This document shows positions 13,075 through 19,316 of a DNA stretch of 21,561 bases, in pieces. Below the pieces are notes generated by a model, which ran no database searches, was not told the origin of the DNA, and saw only the letters and a list, made by a program, of their open reading frames with translations. The position numbers were made by a program, and so were the translations under genes. The number at the start of each line of letters is the position of its first letter. Position 1 is the stretch's first letter. This DNA is from a virus. The stretch spans positions 1 to 21,561 of IMG/VR virus record IMGVR_UViG_3300044645_001693; one strand, 5' to 3'.

Positions 13075-13326
13075 ATGACAGAGGAGCAAAGGGAAAAACA
13101 AAGGAAATACGACCGCGATTATTATCGAAATATGCTTCCTTTTGTAAAGGAGAAAAGAAAAGAAGATGCAAGGAATAGGAACAGAGATAAATACTGGAAG
13201 TTAACAGAGGAAGAAAGGCAGACAAAGAAAGACAAAAGTCTTGCTTATTATTACGCAAATATCGAGACATTGAAAATCAAATCAAAAGCCTATCGAGAAC
13301 GAAAATTAAAAAGTAAGTATGAGTGA
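13075..13326 (+). CDS. Small basic charged protein, paralogue A
   Basis: An 83-residue, very basic protein made of one long predicted helix rich in lysine, arginine, glutamate and tyrosine, with the recurring pattern E-K-x-R-x-Y-x-R-x-YYRN (residues 5-19) and SLAYYYANIETLKIKSKAY (54-72). The same layout appears in the next gene, so the two are paralogues. Phage proteins with YY-x-N-x-EKIKAY repeats are common beside HNH enzymes and probably bind nucleic acid, though no function is established. It starts 2 bp after the dCTP deaminase stop. Confidence 0.6.
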   Translation: MTEEQREKQRKYDRDYYRNMLPFVKEKRKEDARNRNRDKYWKLTEEERQTKKDKSLAYYYANIETLKIKSKAYRERKLKSKYE

Positions 13327-13576
13327 CGAGGAAAAAAAAGCACGGAAATCGGAGTATATGAAAAAATACTACCTAAACATGAGCGATTATCAAAAGGAAA
13401 AAAGGCGGTTAAAAAACCTTGAGAACAAAAAAAGGAGATACGAGGAGAATAAAACAAGGTGCAAGAATTTAAACTACGACAAAAACAAGGCTTATTATTA
13501 CAAAAACATTGAAAAAATTAAGGCTTATCAAGCCGAATATCGTAAAAAACAAAAAGAAAAAAAAGAATCATGTTAA
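13319..13576 (+). CDS. Small basic charged protein, paralogue B
   Basis: An 85-residue paralogue of the preceding protein. The shared pattern is an N-terminal SDEEKKARKSEYMKKYYLN (2-20), matching EEQREKQRKYDRDYYRN, and a C-terminal KAYYYKNIEKIKAYQAEY (60-77), matching SLAYYYANIETLKIKSKAY. Almost half the residues are charged and lysine is the most common. It overlaps its paralogue by 8 nt and the next small gene by 7 nt. A tandem duplication followed by divergence explains the pair. Confidence 0.6.
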   Translation: MSDEEKKARKSEYMKKYYLNMSDYQKEKRRLKNLENKKRRYEENKTRCKNLNYDKNKAYYYKNIEKIKAYQAEYRKKQKEKKESC

Positions 13577-13698
13577 CAGAAAACGAAAAACAAAAATTAG
13601 GTAAAGACATTGCACTTATGATTGTAGCTGCTGGAGGTATCTTAACCTTATCCTTTGCCATTTACTTCATTGTTGACCTTGTAAAAAAATGGTACTGA
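13570..13698 (+). CDS. Small single-pass membrane protein
   Basis: A 42-residue frame from the ATG at 13570 to TGA at 13698. After a short charged N-terminus (MLTENEKQKLGKD) there is one clear hydrophobic helix (IALMIVAAGGILTLSFAIYF, residues 14-33), then VDLVKKWY. The overlap with the preceding gene (7 nt) and the TGATG junction with the next support translation. It could be a small membrane-active early protein or an accessory lysis protein; nothing specific identifies it. Confidence 0.55.
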   Translation: MLTENEKQKLGKDIALMIVAAGGILTLSFAIYFIVDLVKKWY

Positions 13699-13832
13699 TG
13701 AAATACGAAATCAAATGGAAAAGCGGGAGAATTATTACCGACGCGGAAACGGTTGAAGATGCAATAAAAAAGTTTAAAGAACTGGGTATAGAGGTTGCAG
13801 ATAAAGAAATAAGTATTGCATCATTTGGTTGA
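13698..13832 (+). CDS. Small hypothetical protein
   Basis: A 44-residue frame starting on the previous stop (TGATG). It reads as a small alpha/beta protein: MKYEIKWKSGRIITDAE, then an amphipathic helix TVEDAIKKFKELGIEV and a last strand EISIASFG. The strand-helix-strand pattern is typical of very small phage proteins with a single fold unit. It is the last gene before the terminator at 13838-13869. No function is known. Confidence 0.5.
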   Translation: MKYEIKWKSGRIITDAETVEDAIKKFKELGIEVADKEISIASFG

Positions 13833-13837
13833 TTTTG

Positions 13838-13869
13838 TCCCGTATCTCATTGGTACGGGATTTTTTTTT
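13838..13869 (+). terminator. Intrinsic terminator after the nucleotide-metabolism unit
   Basis: TCCCGTA (13838-13844) pairs perfectly with TACGGGA (13854-13860) around a 9-nt loop and is followed by nine T. It closes the unit 9849-13832, 6 bp after the last stop. Confidence 0.9.
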
Positions 13870-13946
13870 AAAATAATGTTGTAAATATTTTTTTATGTAA
13901 ATAATTTAAATTAAATTTACAAATTGAAAATAACAAAAACAACCAA
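13862..13946 (+). repeat. Direct repeat copy 2 (promoter plus leader)
   Basis: Second copy of the 85-bp segment at 9762-9846, with five base differences. It again runs from the T-run of a terminator to just before an ATG (13948). Confidence 0.9.
13880..13919 (+). promoter_or_regulatory. Early promoter P2 with two TGTAAATA boxes
   Basis: TGTAAATATT starts at 13880, TGTAAATAAT at 13896 and the -7-like TAAATTTA at 13912, again a strict 16-bp register. ATTTACA overlapping the -7 box is the inverse of TGTAAAT. It should drive 13948-15292. Confidence 0.6.
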
Positions 13947-13947
13947 A

Positions 13948-14169
13948 ATGATTACATTAACCACTTCACTAAGAGAAACACTAAAGGCTCAAGATATTAT
14001 CAGAGACCTTAACATTGCTTGTATTTTTGATATTCAAGAAGAACAAGTTGCATCAAATTGCTGGACTTTTACCACGTTTGAGGAAGACATGGAAGACATT
14101 TGCCATGATATTGAAAATATGTTATCTAAATCAGGGTTAGTAGAATTTGAAATTTCTTTTAACAACTAA
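13948..14169 (+). CDS. Small hypothetical protein
   Basis: A 73-residue acidic protein I do not recognise. The ATG at 13948 is chosen over an upstream TTG at 13924 because the TTG lies in the promoter-leader repeat and the ATG directly follows the recurring motif ACAACCAAA. The sequence (MITLTTSLRETLKAQDIIRD, residues 1-20; then ACIFDIQEEQVASNCWTF, a helix with several acidic residues and a last strand LVEFEISFNN) suggests a compact alpha/beta fold of ferredoxin-like topology. Confidence 0.6.
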   Translation: MITLTTSLRETLKAQDIIRDLNIACIFDIQEEQVASNCWTFTTFEEDMEDICHDIENMLSKSGLVEFEISFNN

Positions 14170-14180
14170 AAACAACCAAA

Positions 14181-14444
14181 ATGGAAAAGACAATTTATTC
14201 AGTAATGTACTTTGGCAACGCCAAAAGGTATCAAGATTTAAACGAGGAAGTAGCCGCTTACTCAAAGCGCCATGCTGTTGAACAAGTTTATTCAAAGATG
14301 CGCAATGAAGATTATTTCCCTGAGGATGAGTTTACATGGGGTGGACTTGTTCGCGATTGCGATGGCAACGTGATTGCAGACGCCAACGACATAACCATCG
14401 AGTATGATGGTGGATACTTTTTTGCTGAACCAGTAATGCAATAA
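14181..14444 (+). CDS. Small acidic hypothetical protein
   Basis: An 87-residue acidic protein without a known family. It starts with a strand KTIYSVMYFG (3-12), has a helix EVAAYSKRHAVEQVYSKM (23-40) and an aspartate-rich end with DCDGNVIADANDITIEYDGG (59-78). The strong negative charge and small size are reminiscent of DNA-mimic or anti-defence proteins, but this is only a possibility. The leader AAAAACAACCAAA precedes its ATG. Confidence 0.6.
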   Translation: MEKTIYSVMYFGNAKRYQDLNEEVAAYSKRHAVEQVYSKMRNEDYFPEDEFTWGGLVRDCDGNVIADANDITIEYDGGYFFAEPVMQ

Positions 14445-14446
14445 TC

Positions 14447-15292
14447 ATGAAAGAGCCAATTATTGAGACATACGTCCCTCAGAACAAACGCCTTCCCTAT
14501 CAAATAGCTGGAGGCATCGGCATTGCTTTTGTCATTGGTTTAATTTATTCACCAATCAACACCCAATACAATTATACTTCCTTTGTGCCCATCATTCAAA
14601 AAGATACTGTTTACGTTCACAAAATTACGTCGCTTACTATCCAGGGTAAAGAGGAAAAAAAGGAAGTTGATGAAAGCGCCTACGGATCTCGCAGCTACGG
14701 TTGGGAGGTGCGCAAGTTATCAGGGGAACAACTCAGGCAAACGCTAGAAGGTAGAGGATTCCGCAACCTTGCAAAAGTTGACAGGGCGAAGCTTCGCCGC
14801 ATATACCTTGCCTATTGTTACGAATCAATGTTAATGAACATACACGTTTTAACCGACTTTCCCGTATCCATGATTTATTCCTTTTTTATAATTGAAGCAA
14901 CCTCGCAAGGTGTTGAAACGGAGTTGTGGCGTAAACACGCCAACGCTGGAGGAGTTAAGGCTTTAAAAGGTCATGATTATGTAACGTATAAAACACGCGA
15001 AGTCATCAGGGGAAGAAACAAGTTTATTAGGGCAAAGTTTATGAGTGCAGAAACAACCGAAGAAGGCATGAAGCTTTGGGCAGGTGTTTTAAACTCTGGA
15101 AGGTACGCGGCTTGTAAAAAGGCAAATTACAAGATGAAAGGAATCAAGTTGTACGAATCAATATGTAAATGCGTGTACAAATCAGGATACCACACGGATA
15201 CCGATTACAAGTTCCGTGCCTCATTGATGGCTGAATACTGGCAAATCAAACGGGATAATTTCCCTTTGAAGAAAGAATACAATCAATTTTAA
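14447..15292 (+). CDS. Membrane-anchored glucosaminidase-like lysin (GH73-type)
   Basis: The 281-residue protein has a short cytoplasmic start, one transmembrane segment (about residues 19-34, AGGIGIAFVIGLIYSP) and then an external domain, a signal-anchor layout. The C-terminal two thirds resemble GH73-type endo-beta-N-acetylglucosaminidases: FPVSMIYSFFIIEATSQG (138-155) with E150 as the candidate catalytic acid, HANAGGVKAL (164-173), and the closing KSGYHTDTDYKFRASLMAEY (245-264), a hallmark of lysin repeats of the G-x-A-T-D-x-x-Y type. It would cleave peptidoglycan from the periplasmic side. Unlike the amidase at 17268 it lies in the early region, so it may act in genome entry or serve as a second endolysin. 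Confidence 0.7.
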   Translation: MKEPIIETYVPQNKRLPYQIAGGIGIAFVIGLIYSPINTQYNYTSFVPIIQKDTVYVHKITSLTIQGKEEKKEVDESAYGSRSYGWEVRKLSGEQLRQTLEGRGFRNLAKVDRAKLRRIYLAYCYESMLMNIHVLTDFPVSMIYSFFIIEATSQGVETELWRKHANAGGVKALKGHDYVTYKTREVIRGRNKFIRAKFMSAETTEEGMKLWAGVLNSGRYAACKKANYKMKGIKLYESICKCVYKSGYHTDTDYKFRASLMAEYWQIKRDNFPLKKEYNQF

Positions 15293-15311
15293 GTTTTTTT
15301 TTAAATTTTTG

Positions 15312-15353
15312 TGTAAATATTTTTTTGTTTCATAATTTGTTTTTATATTTACA
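15312..15353 (+). promoter_or_regulatory. Early promoter P3 with inverted TGTAAATAT operator
   Basis: TGTAAATAT (15312-15320) and its exact inverse ATATTTACA (15345-15353) flank 24 bp. The second arm overlaps the -7-like box TATATTTA at 15344, which is 32 bp from the start of the first box, as at P1 and P2. ATATCG/CGATAT (15353-15358, 15370-15375) forms a small hairpin in the leader. Confidence 0.55.
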
Positions 15354-15399
15354 TATCGAAACAAGGAAACGATATTTCACCACTTAAAAAACAACAAAA

Positions 15400-15585
15400 A
15401 TGACAGCTTCAGAATTAAAAATCGGAGACACTATTAAAAGACAAGGTATTAAGTTTACTGTTCAAAATATCGAACAAGAAACTTATAAAAACGGGACACC
15501 TTCTTTACTTGTATCCTGTACGGCAAATAACAGTAAAGTAGTAGATAGTTTTTTCCACTTTAAATTAACAACAAAAGTAAAATAA
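15400..15585 (+). CDS. Small hypothetical protein
   Basis: A 61-residue protein with a beta-rich pattern: MTASELKIGDTIKRQGIKFT, then VQNIEQETYKNGTPSLLVSC and a last strand FFHFKLTTKVK. The ELKIGDTI start resembles small SH3-like or Hfq-like barrels, often found in RNA- or protein-binding modules, but the family cannot be named. It stands alone between promoter P3 and a terminator, so it may be expressed as a single strong transcript. The ATG follows AAAAAACAACAAAA. Confidence 0.6.
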   Translation: MTASELKIGDTIKRQGIKFTVQNIEQETYKNGTPSLLVSCTANNSKVVDSFFHFKLTTKVK

Positions 15586-15594
15586 TCAACTTAA

Positions 15595-15626
15595 AGGGCA
15601 GTCCCCCAGCTGCCCTACTTTTTTTT
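15595..15626 (+). terminator. Intrinsic terminator
   Basis: AGGGCAG (15595-15601) pairs with CTGCCCT (15610-15616) around TCCCCCAG and is followed by a run of eight T (15619-15626). I see no separate promoter before 15650, so partial read-through is likely needed for the genes after it. Confidence 0.88.
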
Positions 15627-15649
15627 CAACCACTAAAAAACCAATAATC

Positions 15650-15883
15650 ATGACTGAAAGCCAAGCTGAATTAATTGTTTCAATTCTTAAAAATATTAAA
15701 GAAATAGAACAAATTATAAAATCTTTAAGTGCAATTAATGGAGATTGTTTTTCTTTTTCTCCATACGGCCCTGACGATGTAATGATTAATAATCCTACGC
15801 TTTACAAACACTTAAAGGAGGAAGTAATTATATATTACAAAAATCAATTAGCCTATTTAAAAAAACAATTTGAAAACTTATAA
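15650..15883 (+). CDS. Small helical hypothetical protein
   Basis: A 77-residue protein predicted helical with coiled-coil tendency at both ends (ELIVSILKNIKEIEQIIKSL, residues 6-25, and YYKNQLAYLKKQFENL near the end), separated by a loop with SPYGPDDVMINNPTLY. It looks like a helical hairpin that could pair with a partner. The leader AAAAAACCAATAATC precedes the ATG. No function is known; the next gene encodes a membrane protein 4 bp downstream. Confidence 0.6.
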   Translation: MTESQAELIVSILKNIKEIEQIIKSLSAINGDCFSFSPYGPDDVMINNPTLYKHLKEEVIIYYKNQLAYLKKQFENL

Positions 15884-15887
15884 ACTA

Positions 15888-16424
15888 ATGGAAAAAAACT
15901 TTACCAACACCCAGTTTAAATGGACATTTGAAAGCATTAGCGATAATATTCCTACAATCATGCTTTTGACAATCGTCCTTACCTACGGCATCAATGCTTA
16001 TTTAACTGCCATATTTTTACCTATTAATTTTTGGGTTGCAATTACCGCTTCCACCATTTTACAACTCGGACGATTTGCCGTGGTTTTTATGGACTTTCTA
16101 AACCCTACTAAGGGAAGAAGCCCTTTCCCACCTAAAATAGCATTAGGAGCGACGGTAATAGCCTTAATCGAAGTTTTCTTCGGGTTAATGGAAAAGTATT
16201 CTGGAAGCGAGTTTATAACCATGTTCTTTTTCGTGGGAACAATCGTCTGTTTTGGCTACCTTTTGGAAATAAACTTTGTTAACAAAGGGGTTGAGGCATA
16301 CGGTTTGGTTGAGCCAAAAGTTATCAAAAGACGCAAAAGAAGGGTCGTTGTAAAAAAAGTCACGGAAGATGCACCAAAAGAAAGTAAGGGTTATGTAACT
16401 TCGTTTCAAACGATAACACTTTGA
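15888..16424 (+). CDS. Four-helix membrane protein with basic tail
   Basis: The 178-residue protein has four hydrophobic segments at about residues 22-42, 46-66, 82-100 and 108-126, and a strongly basic cytoplasmic tail (KVIKRRKRRVVVKKV, about 144-158). The second segment is followed by the loop LNPTKGRSPFPPKI. No family is recognisable. The ATG at 15888 is chosen over a TTG at 15870 inside the end of the previous gene. The basic tail suggests contact with DNA or the membrane surface, for instance anchoring replication, but this is only inference. The resolvase gene starts in its stop codon. Confidence 0.6.
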   Translation: MEKNFTNTQFKWTFESISDNIPTIMLLTIVLTYGINAYLTAIFLPINFWVAITASTILQLGRFAVVFMDFLNPTKGRSPFPPKIALGATVIALIEVFFGLMEKYSGSEFITMFFFVGTIVCFGYLLEINFVNKGVEAYGLVEPKVIKRRKRRVVVKKVTEDAPKESKGYVTSFQTITL

Positions 16425-16915
16425 GGATATACATCGGGGTTGACCCAGCAATCAGAATAAACGGAATGGCAGCATGTTTTATTAATCCAGACAAAGTTGT
16501 TGAATTTAAAAAATACAAAAGATTTGTAGATTTTTTGGAAGACTCATTTCACTGGCATAAAGATTATGAAAACGCTGTCGTTCTGGTGGAAGATTCCAGC
16601 CTCCAAAATGTAACCTTTAACTCTTCCATTAACCGTGCAATCCTTTCCCGTATGTCTCGCAATGTAGGTATGAATCAAGCTGCATCAAGAATTGCTTATG
16701 AATGGATTAAGGAGCAAGGTTGTGAAGCCTACAATATTTCCCCAGAGCAAAAGGGGAAGAAATGGGGAAAGGAAATATTTTTAAAAATCTTCCAAAGCGA
16801 AGGTTACAAGTTTGAACCAAATTTTAAACCAGCTAAAATAAGTCAGGACGAAATCGACTGTTTTACCCTGGCATTACAAGCTAAAAATTACCAAAAACAT
16901 GAAAAGAAACATTGA
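16421..16915 (+). CDS. RuvC-like Holliday junction resolvase
   Basis: The 164-residue protein has the RNase H-like resolvase pattern. The first strand MRIYIGVDPA carries D8, VVLVEDSSLQN (53-63) carries E57 with D58 next to it, and SQDEIDCFTLAL (141-152) ends with the acidic pair D143/D146 at the position of the last catalytic aspartates. These residues bind two metal ions and cut branched DNA; phage versions also clear junctions before packaging. The start is a TTG at 16421, overlapping the previous stop, because the first in-frame ATG (residue 15) would remove the catalytic D8. The next gene overlaps it by 17 nt. Confidence 0.78.
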   Translation: MRIYIGVDPAIRINGMAACFINPDKVVEFKKYKRFVDFLEDSFHWHKDYENAVVLVEDSSLQNVTFNSSINRAILSRMSRNVGMNQAASRIAYEWIKEQGCEAYNISPEQKGKKWGKEIFLKIFQSEGYKFEPNFKPAKISQDEIDCFTLALQAKNYQKHEKKH

Positions 16916-17186
16916 AATTGTTGACGGTTTAAACGCCGCAACGTGGAAGGAAATTGAAAAGATAACCAGAAATTATCCTAAAGAAATTAAGTTCGCCCAG
17001 GGCACTCAGGCGAAAATTGCCATGCTTAAATTTTACCTTGACCCAATACTTCCAGATGTTCCGCCACCGATTGAAAGAATGGATCAGGGCAGAATGCTAA
17101 CCATAGCGTACAGGATTTACAAAGAAGCCGACGGCGATGTGATAAAGGAATTATGTATGAAAATTATAAATCAAATTATAAACTAA
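16899..17186 (+). CDS. Small hypothetical protein
   Basis: A 95-residue protein of unknown function, last gene of the plus-strand region. It appears helical, with TWKEIEKITRNYPKEIKFAQ (15-34), AKIAMLKFYLDPILPDVPPP (38-57) and a closing helix KEADGDVIKELCMKIINQ. A proline-rich turn separates two helical halves. It overlaps the resolvase gene by 17 nt, so the two are translated from one message. The following 80 bp contain only a terminator. Confidence 0.55.
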   Translation: MKRNIEIVDGLNAATWKEIEKITRNYPKEIKFAQGTQAKIAMLKFYLDPILPDVPPPIERMDQGRMLTIAYRIYKEADGDVIKELCMKIINQIIN

Positions 17187-17236
17187 GAAATTGATTACGT
17201 TTGTTTATGTTAATTAGTTTAGGAGTGGTGAATTAG

Positions 17237-17266
17237 AGGGTTGGCAGTTGCGTCAACCCTTTCCAT
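17237..17266. terminator. Bidirectional terminator between converging units
   Basis: AGGGTTG (17237-17243) pairs perfectly with CAACCCT (17254-17260) around a 10-nt loop. A T-rich stretch follows on the plus strand (TTCCATTTT). It lies 8 bp from the amidase stop and 51 bp from the last plus-strand gene, where both transcripts should end. Confidence 0.7.
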
Positions 17267-17267
17267 T

Positions 17268-17930
17268 TTAAAACGTAACCCCTTGCGTCTTTGCGTAATC
17301 AACCACCGCCCGTGCATGACAAAGAGCCAATGTATCTTGGAAGGCTGGGTCGAACATCATGACTGCATCCTTGTAATTGGTAAAGAATCCGTTTTCCGAT
17401 AACACGGCTGGCATACTTGTTTGGCTCAGTACAAAGAAATTAGCCTCCTTGTCTGGGTCATTGTCAATGGTATCTATTCGGTAAACCCATTTAGGAAAAG
17501 CCTCCTGCACTTCATTGAAAAGAAACGTGGCGTAAATGTCAGCCTTTGTTTCCCCGATTGATGTGAAAACTTCAAAGCCCCTTGCGGCTGTTGATCCTGC
17601 CGCGTTGCCGTGAATACTTAGGTACAAAGAAGCCTCATAGTTCTGGGCGTTTATGTTCGCCTTTGCTACGCGCTTAGTAAGGCTAACATCAATCACGGGG
17701 TCGTAAACATTGATAACCGACATTCCCCAATCCTTTAAATACTGCTCAATCTTTGCCGCTACCTCACGATTAAAAACGCCTTCAAAGAACCAACCGTAGC
17801 CGTGGAACTTTGCGTTGTTATGCTGGAAGCACTTTGATGGATACGTCGTATAATTAAATGGTAACTTTTTCTTTGCATCAATGCCTCCATGACCCGCGTC
17901 AAGGAATACACAAAATTTATTTGCTTTCAT
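17268..17930 (-). CDS. N-acetylmuramoyl-L-alanine amidase (Amidase_3)
   Basis: The 220-residue protein is a zinc amidase of the AmiA/LytC type that cleaves the bond between muramic acid and the peptide stem. Zinc ligands are visible as H14 in FLDAGHGG (9-16), E50 in FFEGVFNREVA (48-58) and H107 in LSIHGNAAG (104-112). The catalytic glutamate is E179 in PAVLSENGFFTN (174-185). There is no signal peptide, so the enzyme depends on a holin for release, and the holin gene lies two genes upstream in the same late unit. Length is that of a single catalytic domain. It is the endolysin of the late lysis cassette. Confidence 0.93.
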   Translation of the reverse strand: MKANKFCVFLDAGHGGIDAKKKLPFNYTTYPSKCFQHNNAKFHGYGWFFEGVFNREVAAKIEQYLKDWGMSVINVYDPVIDVSLTKRVAKANINAQNYEASLYLSIHGNAAGSTAARGFEVFTSIGETKADIYATFLFNEVQEAFPKWVYRIDTIDNDPDKEANFFVLSQTSMPAVLSENGFFTNYKDAVMMFDPAFQDTLALCHARAVVDYAKTQGVTF

Positions 17931-17945
17931 ATTTTTATATTTTTA

Positions 17946-17973
17946 AGGGCGACGCAAATCAATGCACCGCCCT
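17946..17973. other. Stem-loop before the amidase gene
   Basis: AGGGCG/CGCCCT (17946-17951, 17968-17973) with an inner GCA/TGC stem forms a compact hairpin in the 73-bp gap between the small unknown gene and the amidase. No T-run follows on either strand, so it is more likely a message-stability or translation element than a terminator. Confidence 0.5.
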
Positions 17974-18003
17974 GTAAACGCATAAGGTAGCGATTCTCTG
18001 CGC

Positions 18004-18303
18004 CTATAATTTAAACCCGATGAGCGAAAAAGCTGCGGAAATCAAAGAAAATTTAGGCGGTAAACTAACCGAAATTTCTTTGCCAGCACATTCTCTGGAT
18101 GTCTCTTTGATTTTGTCCCAAATGATTTGAGCAAGTTTAACATATTCTCGCCATGTAAATTTGACCTTCTTTCCATCATCAGTAAGAAGTACATTTACCT
18201 CTTGTGCAAGTTCCGCAAAATTAAAAGCGTAACAACTCACTGAACCTAAAGGACTGGAAATTGTATCTGCATTTTTTAAAACTTCTTTGAAATTAGTTTC
18301 CAT
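18004..18303 (-). CDS. Small hypothetical protein of the lysis region
   Basis: A 99-residue protein with no recognisable family. It has no signal peptide. The centre (FAELAQEVNVLLTDDGKKVK, residues 29-48, and WREYVKLAQIIWDKIKE, 51-67) is helical, and the last 20 residues (FSLISAAFSLIGFKL) are moderately hydrophobic, possibly amphipathic. Its place between holin and amidase suggests a lysis accessory or regulator, which is positional inference only. Confidence 0.55.
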   Translation of the reverse strand: METNFKEVLKNADTISSPLGSVSCYAFNFAELAQEVNVLLTDDGKKVKFTWREYVKLAQIIWDKIKETSRECAGKEISVSLPPKFSLISAAFSLIGFKL

Positions 18304-18314
18304 TTTATTTTGTT

Positions 18315-18719
18315 TTAACGTCTAAAAAATCTAAGAATAATTGTACCAATATTTGTTCCAGTTATGGATTTTATATTTTCCGAAATACTAAACAATTCCG
18401 TAGCTGCAATAATGAAGCTGACAGAATAGGTGATTTGCGATGGCAGTTGAAAAGTTATACTTGCCCCGTGAAAAATCATTATACCGCAGAAATAGGTCAC
18501 CACCTTTTGCGATGTGCGATAAAGCCCTTTGCTTGTTATCGGCTCTCCCCTTTTCCTTGCCGCCATGATTCCCGTGACTGTGTCTGCAAAAACTACAAAG
18601 ATTGTAAATATCAAGAAATGTTTAATGGGTAAGAAAAACGAGAATAGCACTCCGCAACAAATGGAATAGGCAATGCCATCGTAGCCAAGTTTAAAAATGT
18701 TGTAGATAACTGCTTTCAT
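18315..18719 (-). CDS. Phage holin (holin_4 family)
   Basis: The 134-residue membrane protein fits the phage_holin_4 family. Hydrophobic segments lie at about residues 15-30, 34-50, 72-90 and 96-112. The family mark is the loop after the second segment, FADTVTGIMAARKRGEPITS (44-63), followed by KGLYRT. Holins collect in the inner membrane and open it at a set time so the endolysin reaches the wall. It is the partner of the amidase encoded two genes later in the same direction. Its start overlaps the stop of the preceding gene by one base (TAATG). Confidence 0.88.
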   Translation of the reverse strand: MKAVIYNIFKLGYDGIAYSICCGVLFSFFLPIKHFLIFTIFVVFADTVTGIMAARKRGEPITSKGLYRTSQKVVTYFCGIMIFHGASITFQLPSQITYSVSFIIAATELFSISENIKSITGTNIGTIILRFFRR

Positions 18720-19315
18720 TATTCAAGTTTTATGAGCCTTACATCACCATCCACCGTTGCAAATTTGCCATCAGCATATTTATACAAGTCGTATTTAATA
18801 CCGTTAAAGGCAAAGGAAACTTGATTGGTAAATGTGGCTAAAAGTAGGTTGGTTGAAATGGTATAAACCTTGCCATTGTCTGGGTTGAAGATTAAACGCT
18901 TATTGCTGTTTAATTGAATTACTCCATCAATGATTTCACCGTTAAAATTTAACTTCCAGTCACCTACAAACTTTGCCGTGTCTCTTTGAGCCGTTGTAAA
19001 ATAAACAGGCTTACCGCTTATTTGAACGTGTAAATCATTGTAATAATTAATCCTTTGCACCGCTTTACCCTTTGTGATAATAGGCTTTGCATGAATAGCC
19101 AATGTGTTACTTTGCCTTTCAGCATCGGTGACAAGGCTTTGAATGGCAGTTGCAGAATCGCCTAATATTTGCTTTGAGCCTGTGACTGTGCTATCAGACA
19201 AAGTCGTTTGCTGAATAATGTAATAAATGGCTCCTTGCTTTTGGATATAAACGGTATCCTTTACAACGTCTTGGGCAAAGGAAAAGAAAGGAAGGAATAA
19301 AAATAGGTATCTCAT
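18719..19315 (-). CDS. Secreted-type hypothetical protein next to the tail fibre
   Basis: A 198-residue protein with a Sec signal peptide: MRYLFLFLPFFSFAQ, cleavage expected after A14. The ATG at 19315 is chosen because it places the signal peptide at the N-terminus and lies 1 bp after the tail-fibre stop; a start at 19351 would bury it. The mature part is beta-rich and polar, with KDTVYIQKQGAIYYIIQQTT (19-38) and, near the end, FNGEIIDGVIQLNSNKRLIF. No domain can be named. Its position between fibre and holin suggests a virion or lysis-time function, but an exported signal is unusual for a virion part. Confidence 0.6.
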   Translation of the reverse strand: MRYLFLFLPFFSFAQDVVKDTVYIQKQGAIYYIIQQTTLSDSTVTGSKQILGDSATAIQSLVTDAERQSNTLAIHAKPIITKGKAVQRINYYNDLHVQISGKPVYFTTAQRDTAKFVGDWKLNFNGEIIDGVIQLNSNKRLIFNPDNGKVYTISTNLLLATFTNQVSFAFNGIKYDLYKYADGKFATVDGDVRLIKLE

Positions 19316-19316
19316 T

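Noticed and set aside
13075-13576. CRISPR or other short repeat array
   Set aside because: The repetition is at protein level between two paralogues; no regularly spaced DNA repeats are present here or elsewhere in the window.
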